Source: Candidatus Bathyarchaeota archaeon (GTDB taxonomy: Archaea; Thermoproteota; Bathyarchaeia; Bathyarchaeales; Bathycorpusculaceae). From it: DNA of 10,004 bases. Within the stretch, counting starts at the first letter, position 1. Every line of letters starts with the position of its first letter. The notes beneath the pieces were generated by a model that was not told the DNA's origin, did no database searches, and worked only from the letters and a program-made list of their open reading frames with translations. The translations under genes were made by a program, and so were the position numbers. Where the stretch lies: the NCBI GenBank assembly GCA_030630585.1, contig DAOVMU010000040.1, positions 1 to 10,004 on the forward strand, read 5' to 3'. Below, piece after piece: positions 1 to 5,675 of this stretch.

Positions 1-188
1 AATGCTCTAGCCACAAAACCTTTTGGTTACATGCCAAACTGTCGTAGGGGGTGTTCTAAGTCTCAATTGATTTTGTTACGGTAGAAGTTGCTATAAAGCA
101 AATCCCGCCTAGAATACACACTGTTGCTCAATACAACACCTGATGAGGTGGATCCCCGTGTTTCTTTATCCAAGGTGCACGCGAACCG

Positions 189-253
189 AGGATTTAAACA
201 TGATTTGTGTAGTTTGGCGCCGGGGATTGGGTTCAAACCTTGGTTTAAATCCT
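189..253. repeat. 11-base inverted repeat enclosing the tRNA fragment
   Basis: AGGATTTAAAC at 189-199 is the exact reverse complement of GTTTAAATCCT at 243-253. The arms sit directly outside the tRNA-derived fragment with a 43-base spacer. Whether this is a recombination or transcription signal or chance cannot be told from one copy. Confidence 0.6.
194..240 (-). repeat. Degenerate copy of the tRNA-Ser 3' end plus flank
   Basis: Bases 194-225 are identical to 1428-1459 (32 of 32, offset 1234). They cover 21 bases downstream of the tRNA, the CCA, the discriminator base and the 3' acceptor strand. Similarity continues through the T-arm (GGGTTCAAACC on the plus strand here against GGGATTTGAACCC in the intact gene) with several substitutions, so the T-stem can no longer pair. 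No 5' acceptor strand, D-arm or anticodon arm follows, so this is only a 3' fragment and not a gene. Both copies have the same orientation and flank the GAPDH-like gene. It could be a relic attachment site or a leftover of a tandem duplication. Confidence 0.8.
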
Positions 254-364
254 TGTTTTTTACGCTTTACAGAATAGCTTTCAATAGTGAATGTTCAAAT
301 GGTGAGGCGGTGTCGAAGGCTTTAAGCCTCTTGACTCGATTAACAAGGTTGGATTGGTGAGAAG

Positions 365-1405
365 ATGGATAAGACCAAGATCGTGCTTGTTGGGTATGGC
401 TCTCAAGGGACAAGGATTGCAGAAGCTATCTCCGATCAGCCGGACTTTCATCTGGTGGGTATAGGTTTGAAGGAGCCGGACGTATTTGCTCACATGGCAT
501 TCAGAAAAGGATATTCAATTTATGTCACCAGTAATGAAGACGTTGATAAGTTCAAAGAATCTAAAGTAGATGTGCAAGGAACACTTTCCGAAGTACTACC
601 GCAGATAGATGTAGCTGTAGATGCCACACCAAGTGGTGTTGGGAAGAAAAACAAAGAGGATTTTTATTCCAAGTATAGCGTCAAGAGCGTTTTCCAAGCG
701 GGTGAAGCTTTCGATGTAGCAGACATTCAAACGTTTATGTCGATCATCAACTACGATGATGCCAAGAAATCAAATTCCGTTCGTATTCCATCACCTTTTG
801 CAGTATCTTTAATGAGAACTCTCAAACCGCTAGATGTTGAGTTTGGTGTAAAACGTGCAACGTGCACACTTATTCGACCTGGTTCTGAACCCATGAGGGG
901 CCACTATGGACCGGTTGACACCATAGTTCTCGACAGACCAAATGTTGCACAAAACGTCCTCCGCGATGAAATGCGGCAAATGCTCCGGAAGGACGTGACA
1001 TTTGCATCTATAGCGGTTCCTTCTATTCTTTTAGCCGTGGAGGTTGTAGTGGTCGATTTGGAGCAAATGGCATCAGCTGAACAAGTCATAGACCTCCTGT
1101 TTAGGATTCCTAGGATCATACTTGTGAAAAGTAGTATGAGGTTGCATTCGACAGACGCAATCTTCGAATATATTCGTAGGGTTGCTCGTCCCTCAGCTGA
1201 TGTCTACGAGCTATGTGTATGGTATGAACATGTGGAAGTGACTGGGCACAGATTAAAGCTCGTTCAAGCTTTTGATCCACACTGCGTTCAAACCTCAGAG
1301 GTAATAGATGCAATAAGAGCTCTAGCAGGTAGAGAAGAGATGCAAGAAAGCTTTAATCGAACTAACAAAGCATTGAAGCTTCTCAGTCCCGGCATATATC
1401 CATAG
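365..1405 (+). CDS. GAPDH-like Rossmann protein lacking the catalytic cysteine
   Basis: 346 residues, alignable end to end with archaeal type II glyceraldehyde-3-phosphate dehydrogenase (about 335-340 residues). The nucleotide-binding start VLVGYGSQGTR (residues 7-17), the DATPSGVGKKNK segment (about 87-97) and the C-terminal VIDAIRALAG...NKALK region are all preserved. The active site is not: family members have S-C-N-T-T where this protein has S143-P144-F145-A-V, so the thiol nucleophile is Pro and the next Asn is Phe. The catalytic SHHGPD segment reads NVLRDE and the MHMHS segment reads LLAVEV. Known: the Cys forms the thioacyl intermediate. Inference: it cannot be a phosphorylating GAPDH, though it may still bind NAD(P). 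The ATG follows GGTGAG at short spacing (3 bases). It converges on the tRNA-Ser gene and lies between two tRNA-end repeats. A different dehydrogenase or a regulatory paralogue is possible; the function is unknown. Confidence 0.85.
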   Translation: MDKTKIVLVGYGSQGTRIAEAISDQPDFHLVGIGLKEPDVFAHMAFRKGYSIYVTSNEDVDKFKESKVDVQGTLSEVLPQIDVAVDATPSGVGKKNKEDFYSKYSVKSVFQAGEAFDVADIQTFMSIINYDDAKKSNSVRIPSPFAVSLMRTLKPLDVEFGVKRATCTLIRPGSEPMRGHYGPVDTIVLDRPNVAQNVLRDEMRQMLRKDVTFASIAVPSILLAVEVVVVDLEQMASAEQVIDLLFRIPRIILVKSSMRLHSTDAIFEYIRRVARPSADVYELCVWYEHVEVTGHRLKLVQAFDPHCVQTSEVIDAIRALAGREEMQESFNRTNKALKLLSPGIYP

Positions 1406-1448
1406 ATGTGCGTGCTAAACTAAGAAATTAAACATGATTTGTGTAGTT

Positions 1449-1554
1449 TGGCGCCGGGGGTGGGATTTGAACCCACGTGGCCCCGAGAGGCCACAGACTT
1501 TAAGGCTTCTTATAGTCTCCAGGCCTGCTCCCTACCTGACTAGGAGACCCCGGC
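1449..1554 (-). tRNA. tRNA-Ser(GGA) with a 17-nt intron, CCA encoded
   Basis: Read from 1554 down to 1449. The acceptor GCCGGGG pairs with CCCCGGC, then discriminator G (usual for Ser) and an encoded CCA. The D-arm is TCCT / AGTCAGGTA / GGGA. The anticodon stem CAGGC pairs with GTCTG (one G-U) once 17 bases are removed, giving the loop CTGGAGA with anticodon GGA (plus-strand 1518-1520). The long variable arm is built on GGCC...GGCC, and the T-arm is GTGGG TTCAAAT CCCAC. The mature length is 89 nt, right for a class II tRNA. It lies 28 bases after the stop of the methyltransferase gene on the same strand. A Leu assignment was rejected because of the discriminator G and the anticodon. Confidence 0.9.
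1500..1516 (-). other. tRNA-Ser intron at position 37/38
   Basis: Removing these 17 bases restores a normal seven-base anticodon loop and a five-pair anticodon stem. The boundary may shift by one base because an A occurs at both ends. Position 37/38 is the canonical archaeal intron site. The bulge-helix-bulge fold is poor: the 3' bulge AAA is clear, but only about two of four central pairs form. A competing AGACT/AGTCT stem spans the intron. Confidence 0.75.
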
Positions 1555-1580
1555 ACGCAGTATCAATAATTGAAAGTTGG

Positions 1581-1588
1581 TTTTATTG
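1581..1588 (-). promoter_or_regulatory. Possible TATA box of the tRNA-Ser gene
   Basis: On the minus strand CAATAAAA lies about 30 bases upstream of the tRNA 5' end and overlaps the stop codon of the preceding gene. The spacing fits an archaeal promoter; the box is not a perfect consensus, and cotranscription with the upstream genes is equally possible. Confidence 0.35.
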
Positions 1589-2200
1589 TTTTTCTGATAT
1601 GAAGACACGGTATCCACTTTTTCTTGCGAGTATTTCAGTTTTTCCGAAGGCTTCTTCAGAAAGCATTTTCAGTCTTTTGCCACCTATCCTTGATCTCACA
1701 ACCATTTGAAAGCTTGCTTTGTCCGCCATGTGTTTTGGTGCTTCAGTAATTATTGCTTTTACTGTTTCCATTCCAGCGCTTAATGGAGGATTCGAGAGGA
1801 TGCAGTTAAAGGTTGAATTTCTAACTGGCTCGTATAGGTAGCCTCTTCTGGCTTCTGCGTTGCCTATGCTATTGTGTTGAATGTTCTGTTTTGCAAGCCA
1901 TACGGCCCGTTCATTCACATCAACCATGACCAATCGCAGATTAGGATTGAAAACAGCAGCTGCTACTCCAACAGCTCCATAACCGCAGCCGATGTCAAGA
2001 ACGCGACCCTGTTCAGGAAGAACCATAGACTCGATCAGTAGTCTTGTACCCAAATCAACACGCTTCTTGGAAAATACGCCGGAGGATGTCAGAAACTTGA
2101 AAGGTCTCCCACGAAGATATGTATGTACCATTCCGAACTTTGCTTTTGATTTGGGATAAGCTGAAAAATAGTGGTTTTGGCCTTCATTTTTCTTTTGCAT
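1583..2200 (-). CDS. Class I SAM-dependent methyltransferase, RsmC/MJ0882-like
   Basis: 205 residues. The N-terminal HYFSAYP motif (about 10-16) and the segment FLTSSGVFSKKRVDLGTRLL are typical of the RsmC-like group (COG2813). Motif I is VLDIGCGYGAVG (about 68-79), the SAM-ribose acidic residue lies in VMVDVNE, and motif IV is SNPPL, the NPPY-like catalytic motif of enzymes that methylate exocyclic amines of bases. The family modifies guanines of small-subunit rRNA in bacteria; the archaeal single-domain members (MJ0882 type) resemble the catalytic half only, and the exact target here is not known. The ATG follows the cbf5 TAG with a single base between, so it is very likely cotranscribed and translationally coupled with cbf5. 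No strong Shine-Dalgarno is visible. Its pairing with a pseudouridine synthase and a ribosomal protein supports an rRNA role. Confidence 0.85.
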   Translation of the reverse strand: MQKKNEGQNHYFSAYPKSKAKFGMVHTYLRGRPFKFLTSSGVFSKKRVDLGTRLLIESMVLPEQGRVLDIGCGYGAVGVAAAVFNPNLRLVMVDVNERAVWLAKQNIQHNSIGNAEARRGYLYEPVRNSTFNCILSNPPLSAGMETVKAIITEAPKHMADKASFQMVVRSRIGGKRLKMLSEEAFGKTEILARKSGYRVFISEKQ

Positions 2201-2201
2201 T

Positions 2202-3228
2202 CTAGGCTTCGCCGCTTTTCCAGCATCTGGGATATGTACTCCTAGGCATCAAAACCCTTCTGGTTTTAGCAACAACACCATGCTCCATATTCAAAATTTC
2301 TTCTGTAGCAGTCACAGCCTCAGCTAGGGCCACAGCTTCGCCCTTCAACGTGAAAACTGCAACCATAGAGCCGCTTAATATTCCAGTCTCAAAAGACAAA
2401 ACTCCCGGCGCTGTCAGGCTTGCACCATGACAGATAGCATCCACCGCAGAGTCCCTGATGTAAATTTTTGGAACTAATGCTAAAGCCTTCTCCATGGGTT
2501 GAACGAATTTTCTCAAAATCTTTTCTTCTTTTTGCTGTTGCCATTCCATAAACCAGTAGGCTACATCATGCAATGTTGCCATATCTCTGTTCTCGACAAA
2601 GGGTCCAGCCCGTGTTCTCCGCAGCTCTTGCATGTGGGCTGCACATCCTAGAACTTCACCTACATCATGACAAAGTTTGCGTATGTATGTCCCAGCTTCA
2701 CATCCTACCTTGAAGAGAACGTTTCGTCCCTCCATCTCGAAGAAATCAATGTAGTAAATTCTTCTTGTACGTAACCGACGCTTGACCGAAGCCCGTAGAG
2801 GCGGCCTCTGGTAAATTAAGTCTTCAAACTCCTTCAGCACCTTCTTCACACGTTCTTTCTCTGCCTCGCCGTGAAGCTTCATTACACATATGTATTCCTT
2901 CCCACTCAAAAGTAAGGCTTGAACTATTTTCCTAGATTCCTCTAACGCTATTGGTAAAACACCAGTCACGTGAGGATTTCTCTGGCTTAAATTACGCCTC
3001 TAGAGTCCCGCCGTGACCGACACGATTAAGCTTTAGGATTCGTTTAACCCACGCGGCTACTTCGTGGCTTGTAGGGCCTGCTGGTTTGTCCAGGTTGATA
3101 ACGCCGTATTTTACGTATTCTTCAGCTGGCCTTTCTTCTGGTTTGTGGCCGTAGCGTGGATTTGTTTTGTCTTCAGCTTTCACCAATAGTTTACGCTTAG
3201 TTTCCCATGGAAGAGCGGTTCTAGGCAT
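2202..3228 (-). CDS. cbf5: Cbf5 rRNA/tRNA pseudouridine synthase (split by an intron)
   Basis: Two exons, 3000-3228 and 2202-2977, join to a 334-residue protein, the usual archaeal Cbf5 length. Exon 1 has INLDKPAGPTSHEVAAWVK (about 44-62) and GHGGTL; exon 2 continues with D77-P-H-V-T-G-V-L-P, so the joined motif is the TruB-family GGTLDP with catalytic Asp77. A C-terminal PUA domain follows (from about residue 230: SLTAPGVLSFETGI...GEAVALAEA). Known role: catalytic subunit of H/ACA ribonucleoproteins with Nop10, L7Ae and Gar1, isomerising uridines in rRNA, and able to act on tRNA position 55. Without removal of the 22-base intron, translation stops at TLEA, before the catalytic residue. GGAG lies 13 bases before the ATG. 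It sits 51 bases after rpl14e and one base before the methyltransferase gene, suggesting one transcript. Confidence 0.93.
2978..2999 (-). other. 22-nt bulge-helix-bulge intron in cbf5 mRNA
   Basis: The minus-strand RNA folds into a strict archaeal splice motif: outer helix GGGA/TCCT, central four-pair helix CTCT/AGAG, inner helix GGC/GCC, with a 3-base bulge on each strand (AGA on the 5' side, AAA on the 3' side). Cutting after the second base of each bulge removes 22 bases and joins CTAG to ATCCT, giving codons for L-D-P. The two exons are one frame apart and the intron length (1 mod 3) restores the frame. The intron contains an in-frame TAA. Introns in cbf5 removed by the tRNA splicing endonuclease are known in Crenarchaeota. 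Confidence 0.93.
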
Positions 3229-3279
3229 TTTGAAGGTTACACTCCTGTAATGTAGAAAAAGGTTTAGAAGTATATGAGT

Positions 3280-3570
3280 TTAAACTGAAGCTAAAGCTGG
3301 CTTAACTATCTGTTTCATTTCTTCCAGTTTGCCTGAAGTCTTCACTGCCTCCATAACTTCATCATCGGAGGCTCCCCGCTTGATTTCTATTTTGTCTTGA
3401 GATGGTTCTATGTGGTCAGCGTTCGCTCTTCGCCTTCTCACTCCAGTTAAGTTTTTTGGCCCTGTTATTAGCACGAAGTTCTTGTCTACTATGTCAACTA
3501 TTATGCATTTTCTTCCGGCTTCTCGGCCCGTCAGTTTTACACAGATTCTACCAATCTCTATTGCTGGCAC
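3280..3570 (-). CDS. rpl14e: 50S ribosomal protein L14e
   Basis: 96 residues, the size of archaeal L14e. The N-terminal IGRICVKLTGREAGRKCIIVDIVD is a KOW/SH3-type barrel start typical of the L14e/L27e group, followed by VLITGPKNLTGVRRRRANADHIEP, the family's conserved basic segment. It is a large-subunit protein shared by archaea and eukaryotes and absent from bacteria. The start is GTG, with GAGGGG seven bases upstream and a TATA box at the expected distance, so this start is well supported. It is the first gene of the likely rpl14e-cbf5-methyltransferase unit; the L14e-Cbf5 pairing is common in archaea. The last 20 or so residues are a lineage-specific charged tail. Confidence 0.95.
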   Translation of the reverse strand: MPAIEIGRICVKLTGREAGRKCIIVDIVDKNFVLITGPKNLTGVRRRRANADHIEPSQDKIEIKRGASDDEVMEAVKTSGKLEEMKQIVKPALASV

Positions 3571-3600
3571 TTGAAAACCCCTCTAGGAAAACCATTCGAA

Positions 3601-3613
3601 CACATATTTATAG
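3601..3613 (-). promoter_or_regulatory. TATA box of the rpl14e-cbf5 unit
   Basis: The minus strand reads CTATAAATATGTG, a near-consensus archaeal TATA box. Its centre is about 38 bases before the GTG start, which predicts transcription starting near 3582 and a leader of about 12 bases that just includes the GAGGGG ribosome binding site. Confidence 0.7.
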
Positions 3614-3704
3614 CTTCACCTTCAATCGAGGATATTGAAGCACCGAACCATAAACATATACACAAAAAGAAACAAGATTCTGGCGTCTTCACCGTTTTCT
3701 TTAG

Positions 3705-5063
3705 TTAAGTCATGAATTTTTGAACAACGTTGTAGAGAACACTTGTTCCAAACACCAAGTTTTCTATGGGGATACGTTCGTCTATGCCGTGGACTGTTTT
3801 CAAAATTTCACCATAGGGCACATCGGCACGCATTGGCTGAAAACCATAGCATACACTACCCATTTTTCTGAAGAAACGGGAATCAGTTCCACCAGTAAGC
3901 AAGATTGGCGCCGCAGAACTGTCAGGTTCAAACTCTTTCAGAACGTTTTCAATCAGATCGTAAAGCGGCGTATTCATCGAAGATTCGGATGGTTCGCTGG
4001 CCTGGATAATTTCAAACTCTAATTTTTCTAGGTCAACATCTTTTAGCAAGCCTTTTATTTCCTTTATGGCGTCTCTTGGATTTTGTCCAGGCAATATTCT
4101 GCAGTCGAAAACGGCTTCGCATTCGGAGGGAATTATGTTTTCTTTTACGCCTCCGTGAATTATTGTGGGCGCAATAGTCATTCTGAGCATGGCACGTATT
4201 TCTTCTGCCATGACTTTGTCTTTCTGGGCTAACATGTCTAGGATTTGGTCTCCTGCCTTTGGGTTTTGAAGCAAAATCGATAAGGCTTGTTGTACGAGCT
4301 TGTTTTCTTTTGCGATTGCGCTTAGCAACTGTTTCACGGTTGACACCAATGAGATTTTTGAACGATAGTTTCCAAGTTTTTCTACAACTCTGTTCATTCG
4401 CAAGATTGCGTTGTCTGCAGCTCCGGGTACTGAACCGTGTCCTGGTTCGCCTTTCGCTATGATCTTAAGCCACAGAATTCCCTTTTCTGCTGTTTGAATC
4501 GTGTAGATGTTTTTTCCGTTGATTGGAATTGCTAATCCTCCACCCTCGTTTATTACATATTTTGCCCGGATTTTTTCCAGATGACTCCGTACAAGCCAGC
4601 CTGCACCGGCTTCTCCACCTTTTTCCTCGTCGGCTGTTGCAGCCAGTATGATGTCGCCTTTAGGCTCTATGTTGTTTCTTTTCAGAAGCTTCATAACCAC
4701 AACTTCCATGGCTGTCATGGACTTCATGTCTATTGCTCCCCGTCCCCAAACGAAACCGTCTTTGACTACACCTCCGAAGGGATCTACACTCCACTCTTTC
4801 GGGTTTGCAGCAACCACATCCAAATGTGAAAGCAAGAGCAAACTGGGTTTTTCGCCAATTCCTTTGATGCGCGTGATTACGCTGCCTCTTCCTGGTGCAA
4901 ACTCGAAAAATTCGCAGTTAAACCCTTCTTTTTCTAGAGTTTCAGCCAAGTATTTTGCTGCTTTTGTTTCGTTTCCAGGCGGGTTAGTTGTATTTATTTG
5001 AATTAAGTCGCTTAAAAGATTCGTAACTTCATCTTTGACTTCCTTTAGCAATTGGGCGCACAT
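3705..5063 (-). CDS. M20-family metallopeptidase/deacylase (ArgE/DapE/ACY1 type)
   Basis: 452 residues from the ATG at 5063. M20 metal ligands are all present: SHLDVV (H80), GRGAIDMKS (D112, bridging), ADEEKGG (E146 base, E147 ligand), NEGGG (E173) and VHGIDERI near residue 428. The dimerisation/lid domain lies between about residues 190 and 330 and includes GEPGHGSVP. The family removes acyl or aminoacyl groups from small peptides or amino-acid derivatives using two zinc ions in the cytoplasm; the substrate cannot be read from the sequence. A longer reading from TTG at 5069 is possible, but AGGTGA (5073-5078) lies 9 bases from the ATG and only 3 from the TTG, favouring the ATG. TTAACTTAAG at 5103-5112 may be its TATA box. 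The neighbours give no biosynthetic context for arginine or lysine. Confidence 0.9.
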   Translation of the reverse strand: MCAQLLKEVKDEVTNLLSDLIQINTTNPPGNETKAAKYLAETLEKEGFNCEFFEFAPGRGSVITRIKGIGEKPSLLLLSHLDVVAANPKEWSVDPFGGVVKDGFVWGRGAIDMKSMTAMEVVVMKLLKRNNIEPKGDIILAATADEEKGGEAGAGWLVRSHLEKIRAKYVINEGGGLAIPINGKNIYTIQTAEKGILWLKIIAKGEPGHGSVPGAADNAILRMNRVVEKLGNYRSKISLVSTVKQLLSAIAKENKLVQQALSILLQNPKAGDQILDMLAQKDKVMAEEIRAMLRMTIAPTIIHGGVKENIIPSECEAVFDCRILPGQNPRDAIKEIKGLLKDVDLEKLEFEIIQASEPSESSMNTPLYDLIENVLKEFEPDSSAAPILLTGGTDSRFFRKMGSVCYGFQPMRADVPYGEILKTVHGIDERIPIENLVFGTSVLYNVVQKFMT

Positions 5064-5173
5064 TTTCAATATTCACCTATTACCTGGATTATCAACGTTT
5101 AGTTAACTTAAGATTTTGTAGTGCGTGCGACTTGCTTTCTCAATAGCAATAAATCATTCTCTTAGACCAGTGA

Positions 5174-5194
5174 TACATGCTCTTTTAGCATGTA
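5174..5194 (-). terminator. Hairpin at the end of the DUF498 gene
   Basis: TACATGCT (5174-5181) pairs perfectly with AGCATGTA (5187-5194) around a five-base loop. The stop codon of the DUF498 gene falls at the loop and arm boundary. No strong T-run follows on the minus strand, so a termination or 3'-end processing role is only a guess. Confidence 0.35.
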
Positions 5195-5571
5195 AGATGG
5201 AAAGCTCCAATTACTATCCTTTTTGATTTGTCAGCCAACAAGTTATTCTGTAAGAGTTTGTTGAATGTCTGAGTCGCCTTCTTAGTTGGCTGAGCAACCA
5301 ATTCAATTTCACAGGATTCTAAAATGCTTTCGACTTCAGGTGAAACCTTCATGAGTCCATAATAGCCTGTGCCTAAGACAAACACTTCAGGCTTTGGTTC
5401 GTGTTTAAGCACTTCCTCCAAGTCTTCAACATGCAACCTATGTCCTTCTTTCCTCCACCAGCCATCAATAACTCGTTCTGGCAAAATGATGACGTCACTT
5501 GCATAGTTTTTACCGTCTATAACTATTGCACCAAATTTGTATGATTCAATCAAATGGGGGAACCTCACCAA
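5185..5571 (-). CDS. MTH938-family (DUF498) protein
   Basis: About 128 residues. The pattern YKFGAIVIDGKNYASDVIILPERVIDGWWRKEGHRL then EVFVLGTGYYGLMKVSPEVESIL...IELVAQPTKKATQTFNKL matches the MTH938/AAMDC/NDUFAF3 fold family (DUF498). In mitochondria NDUFAF3 helps assemble complex I; the role of archaeal members is not established. The conserved GTGYYG turn and the QPTKKATQTFN segment line the family's presumed binding pocket. The start is either TTG at 5571 or the next codon, GTG at 5568; no Shine-Dalgarno precedes them. A TTTAAA box at 5594-5599 lies about 25 bases upstream, so transcription would start at or next to the start codon, as in a leaderless archaeal mRNA. It is read away from the glycosylase gene. 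Confidence 0.85.
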   Translation of the reverse strand: MVRFPHLIESYKFGAIVIDGKNYASDVIILPERVIDGWWRKEGHRLHVEDLEEVLKHEPKPEVFVLGTGYYGLMKVSPEVESILESCEIELVAQPTKKATQTFNKLLQNNLLADKSKRIVIGAFHLTC

Positions 5572-5593
5572 ATTACTTCATATATTCCAATGA

Positions 5594-5599
5594 TTTAAA
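5594..5599 (-). promoter_or_regulatory. TATA box of the DUF498 gene (leaderless)
   Basis: TTTAAA centred about 25.5 bases upstream of the TTG/GTG start codons places the predicted transcription start on the start codon itself, with no room for a ribosome binding site. Confidence 0.5.
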
Positions 5600-5675
5600 G
5601 TCTCAATTCGTAAAACACATTCAAAGCTTTTACTTGTCATTTGTGTAATTCAGTTGATAGGAGAGTGCTGAGGAG

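Larger units (their letters stand above)
1..364. other. Leader and intergenic region before the GAPDH-like gene
   Basis: No gene can be supported here. Frame 1 is open from base 1 to a TAG at 82-84, which might be the last 27 codons of an upstream gene, but nothing in it is recognisable. A small hairpin (CACCT at 137-141, AGGTG at 146-150) lies just before a T-rich stretch. The clearest content is a decayed copy of the tRNA-Ser 3' end (194-240), enclosed by an 11-base inverted repeat (189-199 and 243-253). The right arm, with TTTAAAT at 244-250, could also act as a TATA box for the next gene, which would imply a leader of roughly 90 bases. A long reading frame at 124-360 is treated as spurious because it translates through the tRNA fragment. 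Confidence 0.5.

Noticed and set aside
1..84. Possible C-terminal end of an upstream gene (frame 1)
   Set aside because: Only 27 codons with no recognisable motif; chance open frames of this length are common.
139..150. C/D-box-like CTGATGA
   Set aside because: The base before TGATGA is C and not a purine, and no matching D box with guide spacing was found; the bases are part of a simple hairpin.
270..352. Second tRNA-like sequence on the minus strand (AGGCTTAAAGCCT arm and TTTGAAC)
   Set aside because: No acceptor stem or D-arm can be built around it; the arm is a short AT-rich palindrome.
124..360. 78-codon open frame before the GAPDH-like gene
   Set aside because: It begins at a TTG with no ribosome site and translates through the tRNA-derived fragment; the composition is not protein-like and no family is recognisable.
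1434..1709. 91-codon plus-strand frame containing GWDLNPRGPERPQ
   Set aside because: This is the well-known false protein produced by translating the complement of a tRNA gene; it also covers the end of the methyltransferase gene on the other strand.
2978..2999. cbf5 as a frameshifted pseudogene or two separate genes
   Set aside because: A strict bulge-helix-bulge motif lies exactly at the frame break, and removing it restores the invariant TLDP motif.
3720..5001. Several plus-strand frames opposite the M20 gene
   Set aside because: They are antisense shadows of a complete gene with all catalytic motifs.
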